Assembly (NCBI GenBank): GCA_963995525.1
Contig: OZ023216.1
Coordinates: 37,809,607-37,873,606, forward strand
Length of the DNA stretch: 64,000 nt
Reading direction: 5' to 3'
From: Escarpia spicata
Taxonomy: Eukaryota > Annelida > Polychaeta > Sabellida > Siboglinidae
Position numbers and translations under genes: made by a program. Each line of letters opens with the position of its first letter. Position 1 is the first letter of the stretch. The notes under the pieces were generated by a model. The model was not told where the DNA came from and made no database searches. It saw only the letters and a list, made by a program, of their open reading frames with translations. Positions 59,205-64,000 of the stretch are shown here, piece by piece.

Positions 59205-61645
59205 ACAATATAATAATTGCCTGTGGCCCCCCCCCACAAAACATGTATAAACATGACAACTGTCTAGCATTAAGTTTTACCGGCATAACTGACAAAACTT
59301 GTCTTGTCTGTAAGAGTCTACATAGAATTTAGAATAGTTGCCTGTGGCCCTCCCACATAAACGTGCATAAGCACGACAACTGTATAGCATAAAGTCTACT
59401 GGCATAACCAACAAAACTGTCATGTCTCATCCGTAAAAGTCTAAACACATGTAGAATAGTTGCTTGTGGCCTTCATAACTAACAAAAATCCGTTAACTCA
59501 TTGTATGTAATAGTCTACACACATACACACACTTTAGAACAGTTGCCTGTGGCCCTTCCACAAAACGTATATAAATACGACAACTGTATAGCCTAAAGTT
59601 TACCGGCCTAACAAACAGACATCCTTCCTTGATATGTCGGTAAGAGTCCACACACAATTTAGAATAGTTGCCTGTGGCCCTTCCACAAAAACGTGCATAA
59701 ACACGACAACTGAATAGCATAAAGTTTACCGGCATAAATAACCAATTCCTTGTCATGCCTGTAAGAGTCAACACACAATTTAGAATAGTTGCCTGTGGCC
59801 CTCCCACATAAACGTGCATAAGCACGACAACTGTATAGCATAAAGTCTACTGGCATAACCAACAAAACTGTCATGTCTCATCCGTAAAAGTCTAAACACA
59901 TGTAGAATAGTTGCTTGTGGCCTTCATAACTAACAAAAATCCGTTAACTCATTGTATGTAATAGTCTACACACATACACACACTTTAGAACAGTTGCCTG
60001 TGGCCCTTCCACAAAACGTATATAAATACGACAACTGTATAGCCTAAAGTTTACCGGCCTAACAAACAGACATCCTTCCTTGATATGTCGGTAAGAGTCC
60101 ACACACAATTTAGAATAGTTGCCTGTGGCCCTTCCACAAAAACGTGCATAAACACGACAACTGAATAGCATAAAGTTTACCGGCATAAATAACCAATTCC
60201 TTGTCATGCCTGTAAGAGTCAACACACAATTTAGAATAGTTGCCTGTGGCCCTCCCACATAAACGTGCATAAGCACGACAACTGTATAGCATAAAGTCTA
60301 CTGGCATAACCAACAAAACTGTCATGTCTCATCCGTAAAAGTCTAAACACATGTAGAATAGTTGCTTGTGGCCTTCATAACTAACAAAAATCCGTTAACT
60401 CATTGTATGTAATAGTCTACACACATACACACACTTTAGAACAGTTGCCTGTGGCCCTTCCACAAAACGTATATAAATACGACAACTGTATAGCCTAAAG
60501 TTTACCGGCCTAACAAACAGACATCCTTCCTTGATATGTCGGTAAGAGTCCACACACAATTTAGAATAGTTGCCTGTGGCCCTTCCAAAAAAACGTGCAT
60601 AAACACGACAACTGAATAGCATAAAGTTTACCGGCATAAATAACCAATTCCTTGTCATGCCTGTAAGAGTCAACACACAATTTAGAATAGTTGCCTGTGG
60701 CCCTCCCACATAAACGTGCATAAGCACGACAACTGTATAGCATAAAGTCTACTGGCATAACCAACAAAACTGTCATGTCTCATCCGTAAAAGTCTAAACA
60801 CATGTAGAATAGTTGCTTGTGGCCTTCATAACTAACAAAAATCCGTTAACTCATTGTATGTAATAGTCTACACACATACACACACTTTAGAACAGTTGCC
60901 TGTGGCCCTTCCACAAAACGTATATAAATACGACAACTGTATAGCCTAAAGTTTACCGGCCTAACAAACAGACATCCTTCCTTGATATGTCGGTAAGAGT
61001 CCACACACAATTTAGAATAGTTGCCTGTGGCCCTTCCACAAAAACGTGCATAAACACGACAACTGAATAGCATAAAGTTTACCGGCATAAATAACCAATT
61101 CCTTGTCATGCCTGTAAGAGTCAACACACAATTTAGAATAGTTGCCTGTGGCCCTACCACAAAAACGTGCATAAACACGACAACTGTAGAGCATAAAGTT
61201 GGCCGGCTAACTAATTCCCTGCTATGTCATGCTTGTAAGCACAAATCATGACTATATATCACACATATCTGGACGAAAAGTTGCCTGTGGCCCTTCCACA
61301 AAAACGTGCATAAAAACGACAACTGAATAGCATAAAGTTTACCGGCATAAATAACCAATTCCTTGTCATGCCTGTAAGAGTCAACACACAATTTAGAATA
61401 GTTTCCTGTGGCCCTCCCACAATCGTGTATAACACGAAAACTGTATAGCATAAAGTTTACCGGCATAACTAACAAATTACATCCATGTCATGCCAGTAAA
61501 AGTCTACACAAATTTTGAAAGATTGCCTGTGGCCCCCCTCACAAAAACGTGTATAGACACTCCAACTGTATAGCATAAAATCTACCGGGCATAACTAACA
61601 ATTCCCTCCGTGCCTGTAAGAGGCTACGCAATTTAGAATAGTAGC
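59205..61645. repeat. Higher-order tandem array (123-bp units in a 451-bp repeat)
   Basis: Units start at TTGCCTGTGGCCC (59,213; 59,338; 59,459; 59,541; 59,665; 59,788 and so on). The basic unit is about 123 bp; one unit in four is shortened to 82 bp. The group of four (451 bp) is repeated almost without change from about 59,338 to 61,150, so peptides at 59,493, 59,944, 60,395 and 60,846 are the same. Outer units (59,213 and 61,270-61,645) are diverged. The repeated open frames of 110 and 71 codons are by-products of the array. Confidence 0.95.
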
Positions 61646-61924
61646 ATGTGGCCCTCCCACGAACCGTATATAAATACCACTGTTAAACAACGTAAACCAA
61701 CATGCGGCTAAACATAATATGACAAAATCCACCAATACTGCATTCAATGTTGACATATTATCGCTCAAAAACAACAAAATTTATCCCCGCGGTTGTACCA
61801 GATCTATAAGTACCCATTACGTAAAAACTAAACTGAAAATGTGCATCCGAATGCCATGACAATGCACCACGCCATCCTCGATGTTGGACATTAAAATATT
61901 TACTCGATGACGCGCCCCGTGAAA

Positions 61925-62527
61925 TTACCCAAATATTGCTCCCACTGCGTGAATGATGGCACCCCGCATACTACGGTAAAACCTATAATTCCCAATGTCT
62001 GAGAAATGGACTCCGTCCCTGCGGAAAACAGGCCGAATACTGTTCCACAGGCGTTTATGCCGCCAGAAAGAAATTCCGTCAGTGTCGGAACAAAACGCAT
62101 CAAGGTACCGATTGATCTGGACAACCCGGTCCGCTCCTACCGCGTAACTCGAGTTCCGCCATCTTTGCCGACGACAAATCTGACACACAACAACGCGGCG
62201 TACGCCCGTACCGAGCAATCTCACAGCGAGACGTTGGATGTCAATCGCAACCATGATTGGGTCCGGGTAAGATCTCCCATCGAGATCATTACCACCCAAG
62301 TGGATCACGATGACATCCGCCCGACACGAAACTATCCGCGCCATCATAGCCGGCGCCAGGAACGTCTCCAGAGTCGCCCCACGATGACCTAGAAACTGGA
62401 CATCGCACGGGCGGCCCTAAACTTCGAATCCGGCAAACAGATCTGCCGATTCTACGAACGTACGCAGCCATGAAACATGACTATGACCGATACACAGAAC
62501 AGAAATCGGGGAATACGCCGACGACAT
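61925..62527 (-). pseudogene. SGNH/GDSL hydrolase gene of the element, with in-frame stop
   Basis: From ATG 62,527 the minus strand reads VLCIGHSHVSWLRTFVESAD (block I with the nucleophile Ser), a TAG at 62,419-62,417, then VQFLGHRGATLETFL (block II Gly), DVIVIHLGGNDLDGRSYPDP (block III G-x-N-D) and RRDGVHFSDIGNYRFYRSMR (block V D-x-x-H). So all four SGNH blocks are present over about 200 codons, the usual size of the domain, and only the TAG interrupts it. Role in transposition is unknown; in Ngaro and some CR1 elements this kind of esterase is encoded as an accessory protein. Confidence 0.8.
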
Positions 62528-62752
62528 GATAGGGCCGACGACGAATTCAAACCACGAGATGACAAAATGGCGGAACCCAAATCGTAATAATTAAACGCAA
62601 ATCAAATATAAAACAAAAATACTCAGCTATGTCCAGCTGAAAGACGTCAAATTCACCTCAATGCAGCGACGAATCGTAGCTGAACCAACGGACGAGAAGA
62701 AATCGAAGAGACTGCTGATCGTGCAGAAACAAGAACCAATACAAACTCGTAT

Positions 62753-62988
62753 CAAATTAGACAAACGTCTGCTCCTTTATGCTTTCGCAAATGGAGTGCG
62801 GGATCAGCTTAGGATTCTCCTGAGGGACGCGCTCCAGTGCGCGCTGATTGGTTGATTTGATTCTCCCCACGGGAGTAATTAACATGTCCTTGCATAAATT
62901 AGCCTCCTCTGATGGGAGGCCTCCGTGTGCTGTTGTCTTGCACAAAGTCCAGTATGCAAATCGGCTGTGCCAGATGTGCATACCATCA
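62753..62988 (-). repeat. Terminal repeat R (second copy), promoter-like
   Basis: 236 bp identical in length to 56,678-56,913. On the minus strand it contains ATTTGCATA (octamer-like) and AACCAATCAG (CCAAT box) upstream of the SGNH gene, so it may act as the promoter. Open frames in it are shared by both copies and have no recognised domain. Confidence 0.85.
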
Positions 62989-63233
62989 TATATATATATA
63001 TATATATGATCAGCAGCAATAACTAGCGATATGTTAACGTGTCCGACTTGCGAGTGTGTCCGACTGGCGGGTACTTCACAATACTGCGGGACACAACGTG
63101 GCGTCGTGCAGGGATTGTTTAATATTTGCTCTCGATTCCTTTCCAAAATACACATCACGCAATCGGCCTCGTTTTGTAAACTCATGCATTAAGGGAGACC
63201 GGTGACTATTTTTATCTTCACGGTTATTCGGTG

Positions 63234-63235
<2 letters not shown>

Positions 63236-63288
<53 letters not shown>
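63236..63288. repeat. (TA)n microsatellite
   Basis: About 50 bp TA in the block 2 intron; absent from block 1 (6,120-6,160). Confidence 0.95.
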
Positions 63289-63290
<2 letters not shown>

Positions 63291-63449
63291 TTACTACACT
63301 CGAGAAAAATTGTTCGACAAATGTACTACTTAGTTTTTCTTTTAAAAAGGTATTATGAAGTGTGCGTGCGTGCGTGCGTGTGTGTGTATGCCCATGATTT
63401 AATGGTGTTGAAATACAGTTATTTTATGTGCCACATTATCAGCCACAGG

Positions 63450-64000
63450 CAGAGCTGTAACAAGTATATATTTTTTGTACTTGAGTAAAAGTACAAGTAA
63501 CTTTGGAAAAAGCTACTCAAGTAAAAGTACTTGAAGTACAAGTAAAAAGTAAACAAATGTACTTGAAGTAAATGCATAAGTACTTTTCTAAAAACTTTTG
63601 ACATGGTCACCCACTGCAAACAAACAAGTCAATTCAGTAGTGTGCAAAACAAACACTTTATTGAACAGGACAGGATCCTCAGCAGGATACAGTGAGAGGC
63701 TGGCTCCTCAAACAAACTATACATACTATGCAAGACAGTAACAAAAGAAATAAAATAATAGTAATACCCTATTCAGTAGTGTGTACAGTGAACACTAAAT
63801 ATTGTCTACGACCAGGCCTGGGGGCCAATATGTGAAACAAAATATAGAGAACATGAACCAAGAATACATTTAAACAACATTTATAGGCCCTAACAATACT
63901 TACTTTACTGTATTGAAAAGATACATCTGAGTATCCATTAGCAGTTTAAATTGCCACAGCGAAGGGAATGTTTTGGGGGTGATAATGTGTGAATTTCGAC
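63450..64000 (-). mobile_element. hAT transposon, one end (runs off the window)
   Basis: It starts CAGAGCTGTAACAAGTATAT with TACTTGAGTAAAAGTAC subterminal repeats, characteristic of hAT ends. It interrupts block 2 after 'gccacagg' (63,442-63,449), an 8-bp candidate for the target-site duplication; block 1 has the intact site at 6,308-6,315. Inside, CACTTTATTGAACA reads as a polyadenylation signal (CAATAAAGTG) on the minus strand, so a transposase gene on the minus strand is expected beyond 64,000. Confidence 0.72.

Larger units (their letters stand above)
56914..62988 (-). mobile_element. Tyrosine-recombinase element with SGNH hydrolase gene (Ngaro- or Crypton-like)
   Basis: 6,075 bp, genes on the minus strand. 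Order in that direction: 236-bp end with CCAAT-type promoter sequence (AACCAATCAG), SGNH hydrolase gene, higher-order tandem array, tyrosine recombinase gene, 420-bp end. I see no reverse transcriptase or RNase H. Ngaro-type retrotransposons of the DIRS order are known to combine an SGNH hydrolase, reverse transcriptase and tyrosine recombinase and to have split direct repeats; Cryptons have only a recombinase. Element ends are TTTATGC...ACCATCA without target-site duplication. It sits in a TA run of the receptor intron; the other block has an uninterrupted site. Confidence 0.8.
52072..63449 (+). repeat. Segmental duplication, block 2 (matches about 1,440-6,330)
   Basis: Counterpart of block 1, interrupted by the tyrosine-recombinase element at 56,046-62,988 and cut at 63,449 by a hAT element. 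It contains exons 10 and 11 of iGluR gene 2 and a second copy of the non-autonomous element. Confidence 0.85.

Noticed and set aside
59493..61178. Four near-identical 110-codon proteins
   Set aside because: They are repeats of the 451-bp tandem group; composition and frame depend on the array and no domain is seen.

Overview
This is a stretch of an invertebrate animal genome, AT-rich, intron-rich and packed with microsatellites and relics of mobile elements. The protein signatures (a divergent ionotropic glutamate receptor, a Polinton, CR1/RTE-type LINEs, PIF/Harbinger, hAT and a tyrosine-recombinase element) suggest a lophotrochozoan, most likely a mollusc. That assignment is inference, because nothing in the window fixes the species. 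I see no operon, CRISPR array or rRNA.

The host content is a cluster of ionotropic glutamate receptor (iGluR) genes on the + strand. The better-preserved gene runs from about 38.6 kb past the right edge. Eleven exons can be chained with GT/AG borders and matching phases: signal peptide, amino-terminal domain, S1, M1-pore, and M3 with the start of S2. Its last two exons should lie beyond 64,000. A second, related copy of the 3' half occupies 2.8-7.6 kb; it sits in a duplicated block (about 1.44-6.3 kb matches about 52.1-63.4 kb), and its terminal exon carries a one-base deletion. Further relics are an S2 fragment with an in-frame stop at 19.5 kb, an intact terminal M4 exon at 20.0 kb, a decayed M4 exon at 21.5 kb, and two extra copies of the signal-peptide exon at 33.9 and 34.7 kb. 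Several residues that hold glutamate in canonical receptors are changed.

The rest is mobile or repetitive DNA. From 1 to 1.3 kb lies a decayed multicopy transposon-associated gene. From 8.8 to 17.4 kb two oppositely oriented hAT fragments flank a collapsed Polinton (integrase, small membrane protein, capsid-module genes, start of DNA polymerase B), a decayed LINE and a 41-bp minisatellite. From 17.6 to 19.4 kb is an RTE-like LINE, from 22.1 to 23.7 kb a CR1/L2-like LINE, from 24.06 to 26.46 kb an element with about 95-bp inverted ends, from 28.1 to 30.0 kb a PIF/Harbinger pair, from 30.3 to 31.6 kb a 91-bp satellite with a dimeric higher-order pattern, from 35.1 to 36.1 kb a foldback MITE, from 36.6 to 37.6 kb another CR1-like LINE, and from 42.2 to 45.9 kb a LINE inside a receptor intron.

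The most unusual object is at 56.05-62.99 kb. It is a tyrosine-recombinase element that also encodes an SGNH hydrolase, shows no reverse transcriptase, holds a 451-bp higher-order tandem array between its two genes, and is joined head-to-tail to an 868-bp internally deleted copy of itself. It lies in only one of the two duplicated receptor blocks, so its insertion can be placed after the duplication. A hAT element starts at 63,450 and runs off the right edge; the other block preserves its empty site.
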